Shown: piece after piece, positions 17,803 through 28,059 of the stretch
How positions within the stretch are numbered: the stretch's first letter is position 1
Layout: each line of letters begins with the position of its first letter
Assembly (NCBI GenBank): GCA_016234495.1
Contig: JACRBI010000024.1
Location: 181,283-245,282 of the forward strand
Length of the DNA stretch: 64,000 bases
Source of the DNA: Chloroflexota bacterium
GTDB lineage: Bacteria > Chloroflexota > Anaerolineae > Anaerolineales > Villigracilaceae
Reading direction: 5' to 3'
Program-made: the position numbers and the translations under genes
Notes under the pieces: model-generated
Told to the model about the DNA's origin: nothing
The model's database searches: none
What the model saw: the letters and a program-made list of their open reading frames with translations, nothing else

Positions 17803-18777
17803 TTATCTCGCCAGCACCTTCGCCATGTGATAGTACTCCATGTTCACCTTGCGCTTGTTGCTGATCACATCTGCAAGCGGAATGAAATCCACGCCTTTGC
17901 CTTTGAGCCCGGTCATCACCCCATGTTGACCTTCCACCAATGCTTCGACTGCTTTTACGCCCATGCGCGATGCCAGCAGACGGTCGTACGCTGTCGGTGA
18001 TCCGCCGCGCTGAATATGGCCGAGGATGGTCATGCGTGTTTTGAATCCCACATCCAGATCGTCAATCCTGGTTGCGAGGTCGGTTGTGCGCACGCCGGAA
18101 CCTTCGGCGTTGATGATGATGGCGTGCGTCTTGCCGCGTTTGTAGGCTTCTTCAACTGCCATGGCAACTTCATCGGCGGTGATTGGCACCTCGGGGATGA
18201 GCGCCACTTCCGCGCCGCAGACGATCGCCGCCATCACTGCCAGGTAGCCGCTGTTGCGTCCCATCGTCTCGATCAAAAACGCGCGCTGATGCGATGACGC
18301 CGTATCGCGCAGTTTGTCCACGGCTTCCATGATGGTGTTCATGGCGGTGTCTGTGCCGATGGCGATGTTCGTGCCCCAGATGTCGTTATCGATGCTGCCG
18401 GGAATACCAATGACCTTGATTCCTTTTTGCGAAAGCGCGTGAGCGCCATTCATCGAACCTTCGCCGCCGATGACGATCAACGCATCGATGCCGGCTTCAT
18501 TCATCTTGCGGATCGCGTCGCGCTGGCCGGATGGCTCCATGAATCTTTTGCTGCGGCTGGTGAGCAGGATCGTCCCGCCGCGCTGTAAAATGCCGCCCAC
18601 ATCGCGCGGTCCCATGGACTTGAACTCGCCGTTGATCAGCCCTTCATATCCATGCTGAATGCCGATCACAGCCATGTTGTTTGTTAGCGCGGTGCGAACC
18701 ACGGCGCGTATCGCCGCATTCATACCGGGTGCGTCACCGCCGGAAGTTAATACCCCAACTGTAAATTTATCTGCCAT
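17803..18777 (-). CDS. pfkA: 6-phosphofructokinase
   Basis: VGVLTSGGDAPGMNAAIRAVVR, GGEGSMNGA, PGSIDNDIWGTNIAIGTDTAMNTI, ETMGRNSGYLA, LGHIQRGGSPTAYDR. Confidence 0.96.
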   Translation of the reverse strand: MADKFTVGVLTSGGDAPGMNAAIRAVVRTALTNNMAVIGIQHGYEGLINGEFKSMGPRDVGGILQRGGTILLTSRSKRFMEPSGQRDAIRKMNEAGIDALIVIGGEGSMNGAHALSQKGIKVIGIPGSIDNDIWGTNIAIGTDTAMNTIMEAVDKLRDTASSHQRAFLIETMGRNSGYLAVMAAIVCGAEVALIPEVPITADEVAMAVEEAYKRGKTHAIIINAEGSGVRTTDLATRIDDLDVGFKTRMTILGHIQRGGSPTAYDRLLASRMGVKAVEALVEGQHGVMTGLKGKGVDFIPLADVISNKRKVNMEYYHMAKVLAR

Positions 18778-19699
18778 CTTCTATTTCTCTCTTGAATTGA
18801 TATGTGTCAAAATCGCGCGCCACCGCCGTGTTCGGGAAAATGGATTGCGCTTCCGCGATCACATCTTTTTCGCGGTAGCGCCGCGAAATATGAGTAAGGA
18901 TCAGCTTCTTAACCCCAGCTTTAGTTGCGAGTTCCGCGCCCATGCGCGCAGTGAGATGCGAGAACTGCTTCGCCATATCTGCCTCTTCATCCAGATATGT
19001 GGATTCGATGACAAGACCGTCCGCATCTTTGCTGACCTCGAGCAGGTTGTCTGTCCGACCGGCATCTCCCACAACGACGAGTTTACTGCCCCGCTCCCAG
19101 TTACCCAGCACATCGTCAGGAGTGATGCGCCTGCCGTCAGCCAGTGTGACCTCTTGGCCGGCGACCAGTTGTCCGCGTTCAGGACCGAACGGCACGCCAA
19201 GTTCATCCGCTTTTTGTGAAAGGAAAGGCCGTCGCGCCTTCTCTTCAAAAACATATCCCAGACAATCCGGCCCGCGGTGCGAAACCGGGAAAGACGTCAC
19301 GCTGAAATCGTCCGCTTCAAAGACCAGGCCGGGTTTTATCTCTTGCAGAATCAGCGGCATGGGGGGCTGGTTGCCGCGCAGGACGACATCGTACAGCAGC
19401 GTACGCGCGCGCTCGAGGGTGCTGCGCCCGCCATAGATGGTCAACTCATCAATCGACTCCCAGCGCAGAAGCGTGGAAAGCAGCCCGCCCAGACCAAGGA
19501 TGTGGTCGAGGTGGCCGTGCGTCAGCAGAATGCGCGTCAGGCGTTTGAAGCCAATGCCCGATTGCAGGATCTGTCTTTGTGTGCCTTCGCCGCAATCAAT
19601 GAGGAAGCGGTATTCGTTGTGTGAAACGATCTGCCCCGAAAGCCCGCGCTTTGCCGAAGGCGCGGAAGCGGATGTGCCAAGAAAAAGTATTTCGAACAA
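18767..19699 (-). CDS. rnz: ribonuclease Z
   Basis: FLGTSASAPSAKRGLS, DCGEGTQRQ, LLTHGHLDHILGLGGLL, GDAGRTDNL, ESTYLDEE, LTHISRRY; overlaps pfkA start by 11 nt. Confidence 0.95.
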   Translation of the reverse strand: MFEILFLGTSASAPSAKRGLSGQIVSHNEYRFLIDCGEGTQRQILQSGIGFKRLTRILLTHGHLDHILGLGGLLSTLLRWESIDELTIYGGRSTLERARTLLYDVVLRGNQPPMPLILQEIKPGLVFEADDFSVTSFPVSHRGPDCLGYVFEEKARRPFLSQKADELGVPFGPERGQLVAGQEVTLADGRRITPDDVLGNWERGSKLVVVGDAGRTDNLLEVSKDADGLVIESTYLDEEADMAKQFSHLTARMGAELATKAGVKKLILTHISRRYREKDVIAEAQSIFPNTAVARDFDTYQFKREIEDGR

Positions 19700-19737
19700 G
19701 GGTTGAGTCCTTTGTGAGTCTACTGCAAAAAGACTGT

Positions 19738-19845
19738 CTTACCGCGAAGATACGAAGGTCGCCAAGAAAAAATATAATCGCGAAGATTTTTCTGCTTGAA
19801 TTTATAAAATTCTTAAAAATTTCTTTGCGGGCTTCGCGGTAAAAG
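19738..19845. repeat. 8-nt period palindromic array
   Basis: accgCGAAGataCGAAGgtcgCCAAGaa ... gggCTTCGcggt. Confidence 0.55.
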
Positions 19846-19903
19846 GGTTTACAGTGCGGTCAATTGTACCTTAAAGGAAACAGACCATCAGTGCTATAAT
19901 CTT

Positions 19904-19955
19904 TTTCAACCTGCAACCTTTCAACTTGCAACTTGTAACCTGCAACTTTTCAACT
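19904..19955. repeat. heptad-like array (CAAC words)
   Basis: TTTCAAC CTGCAAC CTTTCAAC TTGCAAC TTGTAAC CTGCAAC TTTTCAAC. Confidence 0.7.
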
Positions 19956-19979
19956 CTTTTGCCTTCATCCTTTGAAATT

Positions 19980-22280
19980 ATGCCCCTCCTAAAACCCTCC
20001 ACGCCTGCTAAAAAAAACACAGCGCCGGCAGGAAAGACCCTGCCTCCCAAAAAAGGGAAGCCCGCAGCCAAAGGCAAACATTCCGAGCCTCTGCCCCCGC
20101 CGCCCGCCTTTTCATGGTGGAACAGCCTGTCTGCCGAACGAAAACTGGATGTGGTTGGCATTGTCCTCGCGTTCCTCGGCATCATAATTATTCTAGGGCT
20201 TGCCTCCGCCAATCGTTCCGAAATTATCAAGGGAACACTCGGATTCATTTCACAAATCTTTGGCTGGGGATTGTATGTTCTGCCCATCGGATTACTCTTC
20301 TTCGGCCTGTGGCTTGTCTTTCGCAAGATCGAGCGCATCCCGCCGCTTTCGATAGAGCGGGCAGCCGGCAGCGTGATCCTCTTTCTCTGGCTGCTGACAG
20401 TTTTACATTCTCTCGTCGCCACAGCCGATACAGCCGAAGCCGTGGCAATCACAGGAATTGGCGGCGGCGCGCTCGGCGCGCTCTTCCAGCGCATGCTTTG
20501 GAGTTGGCTTGGCACAGGCGGCGCAATCATTGCCCTCGCCGCGTGGTTCATCATCGGTGTGGCAGTATTGCTCGACAAACCGGTGCAGGATTTATTCTTC
20601 TGGCTTGCGCCGATGATGGCCGGGATACGGAAATGGCTGAACAAACCCATCGCATCCACGCCTGCGCTCGAGCCTGCTTCTATTTCTGATGAAGAATTCA
20701 CGCCGATAGATTCCTCCGCCATGCCGGCAGTGACCCCGGCAGCCGAAAGCGCCGTCCACCCAACGCGGATAACTACCGGCGCAAATGTAATCCACTGGAA
20801 GCTGCCAGCCGTCAGCGATATCCTCGATAGCGGCAATGCGCCCGCCATCAACGAAGATTTCATCCAACAGCGCGCGCGATTAATTGAAGAGACGCTTGCG
20901 TCCTTCGGCGCGCCAGCGCAGGTAGTTGCGATCAGCCGCGGGCCGTCGATCACGCAGTTCGGAGTGGAGCCGCTTTTTCTTGAGTCCAGAGGCGGAATCC
21001 GCACAAAAGTCCGCGTCAGCAAGATTGCATCCCTGTCTGACGATCTCGCGCTCGCATTAGCCGCGCCGCGCATCCGCATTCAAGCGCCGGTGCCCGGCCA
21101 TAGTTACGTGGGCATCGAAGTGCCGAACGAAGAAATGGCGATGGTGGCTCTGCGCGATATTTTGGAAAGTGAAATTTACACGCGCAACACCAAGCCCCTG
21201 AATTTTGGATTGGGGCGCGACGTGGCCGGGCTTCCCATCGTTGCCAGCCTTGAAGGGATGCCGCACATGCTGATCGCCGGCACCACAGGTTCCGGCAAAT
21301 CAGTGTGCGTGAATTCCATTTTGACATGTTTCCTGCTGTTCAACACGCCCGATGATTTGCGGATTGTTCTGGTTGACCCCAAGCGTGTGGAATTGACCGG
21401 CTATAACGGCATCCCGCATTTGCTCGGGCCTGTAGTTGTGGAAATGGATCGCGTGATCGGCGCGCTGCAATGGATGACGCGCGAAATGGACAAGCGTTAT
21501 CACATGTTCGCGCAGGTTGGCTCGCGTAACATCACCGATTACAACGCCAAGATGAAGGTGCAGGGGCAGAAGAAACTGCCATACCTTGTCATCATCATTG
21601 ATGAATTGGCTGACCTGATGATGATCGCGCCGGATGAAACTGAAAAGACGATCACGCGCCTCGCGCAACTGGCGCGCGCGACCGGCATTCACATGATTCT
21701 CGCCACGCAGCGCCCATCGGTGGATGTGGTGACGGGTCTGATCAAGGCCAACTTCCCTGCGCGTATTGCGTTTGCAGTTGCATCCAACACCGACAGCCGA
21801 GTCATTCTCGACCAGCCGGGCGCCGAAAGATTGCTTGGCCGCGGTGACATGCTTTATCAGGCGCCGGATGCTCCGTCTGCTGCGCGTTTGCAGGGCGTCT
21901 TCGTTTCAGACCACGAGATTCAAAACCTGGTTGAATATTGGAAGATGCAGGCCGGCGGCGCGAGTCCGTATGCGGTGGCGGGCGCTCCTGCTGATTCTGT
22001 GCCGAGCGGCGTGCCGCTCAAACAGACCCATTTATGGGATGAAGGTGATAAATCAGACGTTGACCCGCTCTTCGATGACGCCGTGGAAATTGTCCGCAAG
22101 GAAGGGCGCGCGTCTGTCTCCATGCTGCAAAGAAGGATGCGCATTGGTTACACGCGCGCCTCGCGCATTGTGGATATGATGGAAGATAAAAAGATCGTCG
22201 GTCCGCCCGAGGGCGGCACGCAGATGCGCGCAGTTCTGGATTACGGTCAGACCGCGCCGCCCAAGGATGATGGGATATAA
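19980..22280 (+). CDS. ftsK: FtsK/SpoIIIE family DNA translocase
   Basis: N-terminal TM region; MLIAGTTGSGKSVCVNSIL Walker A; LPYLVIIIDELADLMM Walker B; C-terminal winged-helix gamma-like domain (SVSMLQRRMRIGYTRASRIVDMMEDKKIVGPPEG). Confidence 0.95.
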   Translation: MPLLKPSTPAKKNTAPAGKTLPPKKGKPAAKGKHSEPLPPPPAFSWWNSLSAERKLDVVGIVLAFLGIIIILGLASANRSEIIKGTLGFISQIFGWGLYVLPIGLLFFGLWLVFRKIERIPPLSIERAAGSVILFLWLLTVLHSLVATADTAEAVAITGIGGGALGALFQRMLWSWLGTGGAIIALAAWFIIGVAVLLDKPVQDLFFWLAPMMAGIRKWLNKPIASTPALEPASISDEEFTPIDSSAMPAVTPAAESAVHPTRITTGANVIHWKLPAVSDILDSGNAPAINEDFIQQRARLIEETLASFGAPAQVVAISRGPSITQFGVEPLFLESRGGIRTKVRVSKIASLSDDLALALAAPRIRIQAPVPGHSYVGIEVPNEEMAMVALRDILESEIYTRNTKPLNFGLGRDVAGLPIVASLEGMPHMLIAGTTGSGKSVCVNSILTCFLLFNTPDDLRIVLVDPKRVELTGYNGIPHLLGPVVVEMDRVIGALQWMTREMDKRYHMFAQVGSRNITDYNAKMKVQGQKKLPYLVIIIDELADLMMIAPDETEKTITRLAQLARATGIHMILATQRPSVDVVTGLIKANFPARIAFAVASNTDSRVILDQPGAERLLGRGDMLYQAPDAPSAARLQGVFVSDHEIQNLVEYWKMQAGGASPYAVAGAPADSVPSGVPLKQTHLWDEGDKSDVDPLFDDAVEIVRKEGRASVSMLQRRMRIGYTRASRIVDMMEDKKIVGPPEGGTQMRAVLDYGQTAPPKDDGI

Positions 22281-22319
22281 AAGAGAAAGGATTGCCTCAT
22301 TGCAATCCTTTCTCTTTTT
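22279..22319 (+). terminator. intrinsic terminator of ftsK
   Basis: aaaagagaaaggattgc ctcatt gcaatcctttctctttt. Confidence 0.9.
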
Positions 22320-22364
22320 ATACTGAGGGCGGGGACAAATTGCGCTTTCGTTGAATGAGTTTCT

Positions 22365-22430
22365 TAACGCAAAGGCGCAGAGGCGCGAGGAAAAAACTTT
22401 GAATCTTTGCGACTTTGCGTTAAATAACCT
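22365..22430. repeat. 8-nt period mirrored array
   Basis: taaCGCAAAGgCGCAGAGgCGCGAGG ... aaCTTTGaatCTTTGcgaCTTTGCGtta. Confidence 0.6.
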
Positions 22431-22637
22431 AAGTTGCTACTTTTTGATTTTAGCGAAAGACCAAAACCCGTTAGCCGCGAATTCCACGAATTTTCGCGAA
22501 TTTACTTAAAAAAATTCGCGTGAATTAGCGAAATTCGCGGCAAAGAGCTTGTATCTTCCTTTTGAACCTCAAGGTGGCAACTTGAGTTAAATAGAAAAAC
22601 CGCAATTAATGACCGCCCCGAGTATAGACAAACTTTA

Positions 22638-25600
22638 TTACAAAAGAGACTCTAAAAATACTTTCACAACCTGCGGGTCGAACTGAATCCCGTCCAGGGA
22701 TTTGATGTAATCCAAAGTCTTTTCCCGCGTCCATTTGGCGCGGTAGGGGCGGTCTGACGTAAGCGCGTCGTACACATCCACAATGGAGAATATTCGGGCT
22801 GCGAGCGGAATTTGTTCACCCTTCAACCTGCGCGGGTATCCAGTCCCGTCCCATTTTTCGTGATGGCAGTAGGGGATGTCTATGGCGGCGGACCTCAAAT
22901 AGCGGATGGGGGAAAGCAGTTCAAAAGCGAATACCGGATGCCTGCGCATGATCGTCCACTCAGTCTCAGTCAGGGAGGCGGGTTTGAGCAGGATGTTGTC
23001 TGCGACTCCCATTTTGCCGATGTCGTGCAAAAGTCCGCCGCGGCGCACATGCACCAGTTCCTCATCTGAGAATCCCATCAGGCGCGCAAGTTCAACAGCC
23101 TTTTCAGTCACCCGCAGTGTGTGGCCTTCGGTTTCTTCATCGCGCAGATCAAGCGCGCGCGACCAGCCTTCAATGGTGGCTTCATAGGCATTGATCAATT
23201 CAGTGTTGGTGACTTGCAGGTTCTCAAACAATTTGGCGTTGTCAATGGCGATGGCGGCCTGACCTGCCAGCGTATTGAAAAAATCAAACCATTCTCCGTC
23301 CCGCTCAACAACCGAACGGTGAAAGACCTCCAGCACGCCGATGGCTCTTCCCTTTACGATCAGCGGCGTCCCGTAGTAACTTACAAATTTCTCCCCGCCC
23401 AGCAGCCCGGTGAGCAGCATGTTGCCCGGCTCGTCTGCCAGGTTTGGAATATCCACAATGCGTTGTTCCTTGGCGGCTCTGCCGGCGTAACTTTCGCCCA
23501 ATTTCACCCGCGCAGATTTTGAAGCATCCGTCCAAAAGCCGACTCCTGCCCCGTATTCAAGCATGTTCGTGATGGGGTCAAGCAGCAGAACCGAAACGGC
23601 ATCCACCGAAAGAAGCCTGGCAGTATGCAAGACTAGCGCGTTCAGGCTCAAGTGAATGTCGAAAGTGGAGTTGATGGTTTGATCGATCTCCCGCAGGGCG
23701 GTCAGGCGTTCAAGCTGTATGCGGATTTTTTCCTCCGCCTGATGGCGGTCGGTAACATCCCGCGCCAGAGCGCGCACAATCGGACCGTTGTCAGAATCTG
23801 CGCGAAGGGTGTTGTCGTATTCCCAGATGCGTTTTTCCCCGCTGACGGTCTGCACCAGCATCACCCCGCTGGCCTGCCCATCCCGTTGGATGGAAGCAAG
23901 ATAAGCGTTGAACTGAATGCGCGCTTCTGGCACCAGCAGGTCGCGCAGGTTCATTTTCAAGAGCGTATCCGTATCCATGCCCAGCAATTTCGATGCCGAT
24001 GGATTAATGGAGAGGATGTTACCCTGCAAGTCGTGTGTGCCGATCAGGTCATGGATGTGCTCTACCAGGTCGCGGTAGCGGTCTTCGCTTCGGCGGATCG
24101 ACTCCTCGTCCCGCCTGCGCTCGGTGATGTCGCGCACGATGGCCGTATAGAGTTTTTTGCCGTCAATCTCCGACTGTGAAATGGATACCTCGCTTGGAAA
24201 CGCTTCGCCGTTGGCGCGCAAACAGGTCAATGCCAGCGCTGGAAGTTCCATTGAGCGTTGAGTTGAGTTGGACTGACCGAACGCGCGCACAAAATCCCCG
24301 TGCCGGTGGCGGATATCTTCAGGAATAAAACGGGACAACGACTTCCCGATAGCCTCGACTGCCGCGCATCCATACATTTGCTCGGCGGCAGGGTTGAATA
24401 TAACAATGCGTTGATCCTCGTCAATGGAAACGATGGCGTCCATTGCAGAGTTGAAGATTGCCTGCAACTGCGACTGGCTGTCTTGCAGAGCCTGCTCGGC
24501 TTGTTTGCGTTCGGTGATGTCGCGCACCGCGCTCTGAATGTGCAGGGGATTCCCGCGCGCATCACGCACCAGTTCCGCATTGATCTCGACAGAGACAACC
24601 CCGCCGCTCTTCTTGCGGAAGAGGCGCTCGTACACTGGGAACTGCTCCCCGGCTATCAGCCGCTGAAGCACATCTGAGCTCTTCTCAGGTTCTGCAGAAA
24701 GTTCGCGGACCGAAAGTCCGCGTATTTCATCCAGTGAATATTCCAGCATGTCTGCCGCGCGCTGGTTGACAGCCAGGTGCCGCCCTTCCAAATCCAGGAT
24801 GAATATTGCATCGTGTGTTTGCTCGAACAGGGAGCGGTAGCGCAACTCGGCTTCACGCACAGCATCCTGCGCCTGCCTGCGCTCGGTAACATCCTCCACC
24901 ATCGCCTGAACGGCGGCCCCCCCGTTAAATATTGTGCGGGTTAATGAAAGCACGGCATGATAGGGAGAGCCGTCCTTGCGCCTGAACCGCACTTCAAAGC
25001 CCTTCACGAAACCTTGTTGTTGAAAGAGAGCCAGCGCTTCCGTTCTTTCCTGCGGATCATAATAGAGCGCGGCGACATTTCCCATTTCTTCAATATCTGC
25101 CCGGCTGTATTGGCCGGGGGCGAGCATGGCGTCGTTGAAAGCCAGCAGGTTGCCCTGCAAATCTGCAACGCCAATGCCAATCGGCGCATTCTCGAACAAG
25201 GTCCGGAACTGTCCTCCGCTTTCGAACAGGGCCTTTCGTTCAGGGACATCTGGCGCGGAAACCTCCGCCAGCCCAAAGATGGTGGAGAGCAACGTCCCGC
25301 TCATTTCGGTCTTGTGAACAAATGCGTCAGCGCCGGCCTGCATGGCGGCGGTGCGGTAGGTTTCATCCAGCATGATGGTGAGGATGACGATCTTCGCTTT
25401 GGGTACATGCTGTTTAAACAAGGGAATTAATGCCAGACCCGATTGTTGCCCCAGGTTCAAGTCCAGCAGGATGATATCGGGGTTCAATCGGCGGGCTTGC
25501 GCGAGCGCGTCCTGCCCCTCGGTTGCGGTTCCAGCCACACTGAGCGTCGTCTGCAAATGCAAAAAGTCGCGCACTGCGTCAAGGAAATACGGGCTGTCAT

Positions 25601-25661
25601 CCACGAGCAAAATACGGATGGGATTATTCAAGAGAGACTCTGTGTTCGTAAAAGTTTTCAT
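22638..25661 (-). CDS. response regulator receiver - PAS (multiple) - GAF - HD-GYP signalling protein
   Basis: IRILLVDDSPYFLDAVRDFL receiver; repeated PAS/PAC ending DVTERRQAQ/DITERKQAE; GAF; HTLRVTEKAVELA...GGLLHDIGKMGV...HHEKWDGTGYPRRLKG. Confidence 0.92.
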   Translation of the reverse strand: MKTFTNTESLLNNPIRILLVDDSPYFLDAVRDFLHLQTTLSVAGTATEGQDALAQARRLNPDIILLDLNLGQQSGLALIPLFKQHVPKAKIVILTIMLDETYRTAAMQAGADAFVHKTEMSGTLLSTIFGLAEVSAPDVPERKALFESGGQFRTLFENAPIGIGVADLQGNLLAFNDAMLAPGQYSRADIEEMGNVAALYYDPQERTEALALFQQQGFVKGFEVRFRRKDGSPYHAVLSLTRTIFNGGAAVQAMVEDVTERRQAQDAVREAELRYRSLFEQTHDAIFILDLEGRHLAVNQRAADMLEYSLDEIRGLSVRELSAEPEKSSDVLQRLIAGEQFPVYERLFRKKSGGVVSVEINAELVRDARGNPLHIQSAVRDITERKQAEQALQDSQSQLQAIFNSAMDAIVSIDEDQRIVIFNPAAEQMYGCAAVEAIGKSLSRFIPEDIRHRHGDFVRAFGQSNSTQRSMELPALALTCLRANGEAFPSEVSISQSEIDGKKLYTAIVRDITERRRDEESIRRSEDRYRDLVEHIHDLIGTHDLQGNILSINPSASKLLGMDTDTLLKMNLRDLLVPEARIQFNAYLASIQRDGQASGVMLVQTVSGEKRIWEYDNTLRADSDNGPIVRALARDVTDRHQAEEKIRIQLERLTALREIDQTINSTFDIHLSLNALVLHTARLLSVDAVSVLLLDPITNMLEYGAGVGFWTDASKSARVKLGESYAGRAAKEQRIVDIPNLADEPGNMLLTGLLGGEKFVSYYGTPLIVKGRAIGVLEVFHRSVVERDGEWFDFFNTLAGQAAIAIDNAKLFENLQVTNTELINAYEATIEGWSRALDLRDEETEGHTLRVTEKAVELARLMGFSDEELVHVRRGGLLHDIGKMGVADNILLKPASLTETEWTIMRRHPVFAFELLSPIRYLRSAAIDIPYCHHEKWDGTGYPRRLKGEQIPLAARIFSIVDVYDALTSDRPYRAKWTREKTLDYIKSLDGIQFDPQVVKVFLESLL

Positions 25662-25747
25662 TCGCTTCCACGATACCAGAGGGAGAGTCAAGCGGTTATT
25701 CGGGGATGTACGGTAATTTGGATGAATTTGCCCTACATTTTGTTTGC

Positions 25748-25833
25748 CCCCCGCCCCCTCCGCCGCTGAAGCGGCACCTCCCCCATTTTCCGCGAACTTC
25801 AGCGGATAATGGGGGAGTACGGGTGGGGGTAGA
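25748..25833. repeat. large imperfect palindromic repeat (REP-like)
   Basis: ctcccccattttccgc gaacttca gcggataatgggggag with outer cccccgccccct/gggtggggg arms. Confidence 0.7.
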
Positions 25834-25834
25834 A

Positions 25835-26479
25835 CTATTCCACCAGCCCTTTCTTCACAGCATACTTCACCAACTCGGTTTGTGACTTCAAGCCGAGTTT
25901 CTTCATTAAATTTCCACGGTGCATTTCAACTGTGCGCGCGCTGAGCGAGAGCCGTTCCGCGATCTGCGGATTGTTCAGCCCCTCGGCGGCGAGTTGAAAA
26001 ACTTCGCGCTCGCGGCCGGTCAGTGATTCAAACGGATCGTCGCCGCGCGACTCGTGCGAGCGCTGTTTATAGGCTTCGATGGCGCGTTCGTTGAGGGAGG
26101 GACTGAGGTACACATTCCCTGCCAATGCCTGATGGATGGCAAATACCAATTCCTGCGAGGAACTATTCTTTAGCACGTAACCCGCCGCGCCGGCTTGCAG
26201 CGCCTCCACAACGTAACTCTCGGCGTCGTGCATGGATAGCACGATCACCTTTGTAGCGGGGGAAATGCGCTTCGTCCGCCGCGCAACTTCCAGCCCCGAA
26301 AGACCCGGCATCATCATATCCGCGATCAAAATATCAGGCTTGTATTTTTCCATCAACTGCGCGGCCTCCAACCCGTCGCCTGTCTCGGCGATGACTTTGA
26401 AGTTGGGTTGCGTTTCGAGCAATAGCCGCAGGGCCTCGCGCACGATCTGGTGGTCTTCGGCAAGGATGATGCTGGTTAT
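25835..26479 (-). CDS. NarL/LuxR family response regulator (probable AUA start at 26479)
   Basis: (I/M)TSIILAEDHQIVREALRLLLE...ADMMMPGLSGLEV...K..., HTH LTGREREVFQLAAEGLNNPQIAERLSLSARTVEMHRGNLMKKLGL; ORF track starts only at internal GTG 26443. Confidence 0.9.
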   Translation of the reverse strand: MTSIILAEDHQIVREALRLLLETQPNFKVIAETGDGLEAAQLMEKYKPDILIADMMMPGLSGLEVARRTKRISPATKVIVLSMHDAESYVVEALQAGAAGYVLKNSSSQELVFAIHQALAGNVYLSPSLNERAIEAYKQRSHESRGDDPFESLTGREREVFQLAAEGLNNPQIAERLSLSARTVEMHRGNLMKKLGLKSQTELVKYAVKKGLVE

Positions 26480-27915
26480 GCGTCCTCCTTTAATGGCAAT
26501 TGGATGAATTTTTTCGTGCCTTTGCCTGGTTGCGATTCGATTCGAAATGACCCGCCTAACAAGTTGATGCGTTCGCGCATTCCGCTCAGACCGCGATGTT
26601 TTTTGAATGCGGCCTGCGGATCGAAGCCCGCGCCGTCATCTTCGATCTGGATTTTCATCTGCCCGCTTCCGGCATGGACCTCGAGGCGGGTGCGGCCGGC
26701 CCGAGCATGACGCGCAATGTTGGTGAATGCCTCCTGAATGACGCGATAGGCGGTGGTTTCAACCTCCGCGCTGAATCGCCTGCCTTCCGCGCCGCTGTGT
26801 TTGAAGCCCACCGCAATGCCGGTTTGTTCTTCGAAGCGACTGATGTGCCACAGCAAGGCGGGGATGAGGCCGAGATCGTCGAGCATGGGCGGGCGCAGTT
26901 CGAGCGAGAGGGCGCTGACGCGCTTCAGGAGGTCGTTCACCAGTTCCTGCGTCTGCTTGTTCTTTTTCTCCCTGAGTTCGGGCGGCTGTTGTGATGCGAT
27001 CTCAAGGGTCAACTTCAAGGCGGTCAGCATCTGCCCGATCTGGTCGTGCAGTTCGCGGCCAATGGCGCGCGATTCTGCTTCGTGAACTTCGACGAGTCGG
27101 CGCGAGAGGTCCGCCAGCCGGTCACGGTGGAGGCGCAATTCTTCCTCCGCCCGTTTGCGTTCGGTGATGACTTCAGAAAACAGGATGATGCCGCCAATCT
27201 CTCCTGTGCGCTCATACCACGGACGGATTTCCCAGCGCACCCAGTCCGTCTTTCCGCTCAGGCGTGGGAAGGGGTCTTCCTCGTTCTTTTCAGTTGCACC
27301 CGCCAGACAGCGCCGGTGGATTTCCTTCCAGCGTTCTGGCATCTCCGGAAAGATTTCGTAATGGGAGCGCCCGACCACATCCTGATCTCCCAGGTCATAG
27401 TCAATCTGATAGCGGCGGCTGGCGACGATGTATTTCATGTCACGGTCGAACATGGCAATGGCAGCCGGGGAGTGCTCTACAAAGAGACGGAATATTTGTT
27501 CATTCCGCCGCATTTCATCCTCCGCCTGCTTGCGCTCGGTGATGTCGTGAAAGAAAATCGAAAGCCCGTCTTTGGATGGGTAGATGCGGTTCTCAAACCA
27601 GCGGTCATAGGGCGGGTAATATTCCTCAAGAAAAATTGGCTGCTGGGTTTCCACTGCTTTGTGATACGCCTTGTAAAAAGGCTGTTCCACCCCCTCGGGA
27701 AATTCAGTCCAGATGTGTTTGCCGATTAATTGCTCGCGAGTCCGCCCGAGGGTCTGCGCGGCTTTCTCGTTGACATAGGTGTAGCGCCATTCATTATCCA
27801 GCGCCACGATGGAATCTGAAACGCTTTCCAATAGTTTCTCGGCTTGAAATTTGGCAGGCTGCGATTTGTTCCCTGCGCCGGGAGGGGGATTTGCGCGTTC
27901 ATCTTTTTTATTCAT
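26476..27915 (-). CDS. PAS domain sensor histidine kinase (HisKA_3 type)
   Basis: Start MNKKDERANP after GGAGG; two PAS domains, ESRAIGRELHDQIGQMLTALKLTLE H-box, DDGAGFDPQAAFKKHRGLSGMRER HATPase. Confidence 0.92.
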   Translation of the reverse strand: MNKKDERANPPPGAGNKSQPAKFQAEKLLESVSDSIVALDNEWRYTYVNEKAAQTLGRTREQLIGKHIWTEFPEGVEQPFYKAYHKAVETQQPIFLEEYYPPYDRWFENRIYPSKDGLSIFFHDITERKQAEDEMRRNEQIFRLFVEHSPAAIAMFDRDMKYIVASRRYQIDYDLGDQDVVGRSHYEIFPEMPERWKEIHRRCLAGATEKNEEDPFPRLSGKTDWVRWEIRPWYERTGEIGGIILFSEVITERKRAEEELRLHRDRLADLSRRLVEVHEAESRAIGRELHDQIGQMLTALKLTLEIASQQPPELREKKNKQTQELVNDLLKRVSALSLELRPPMLDDLGLIPALLWHISRFEEQTGIAVGFKHSGAEGRRFSAEVETTAYRVIQEAFTNIARHARAGRTRLEVHAGSGQMKIQIEDDGAGFDPQAAFKKHRGLSGMRERINLLGGSFRIESQPGKGTKKFIQLPLKEDA

Positions 27916-28059
27916 CTTTTGCCTCCGGAAAAAGGGAAAAGGTATTGTTTCATTTTTTATAAAAACAGTATAGAACCGCAAGGATGTTTTTGCAAGAGCA
28001 GCGCGACATAATGCCGTGCTACAGTGTATAATCCCAGCCGTTATTCCCTCGGAGGAAAA

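Noticed and set aside
17803-19699. pfkA-rnz 11-nt overlap as unusual
   Set aside because: Short overlaps of co-directional genes are common; not notable.
19871-21079. 402-aa minus-strand ORF antisense to ftsK
   Set aside because: Lies opposite strongly supported FtsK coding sequence; low-complexity Ser/Arg/Pro composition typical of spurious antisense ORFs.
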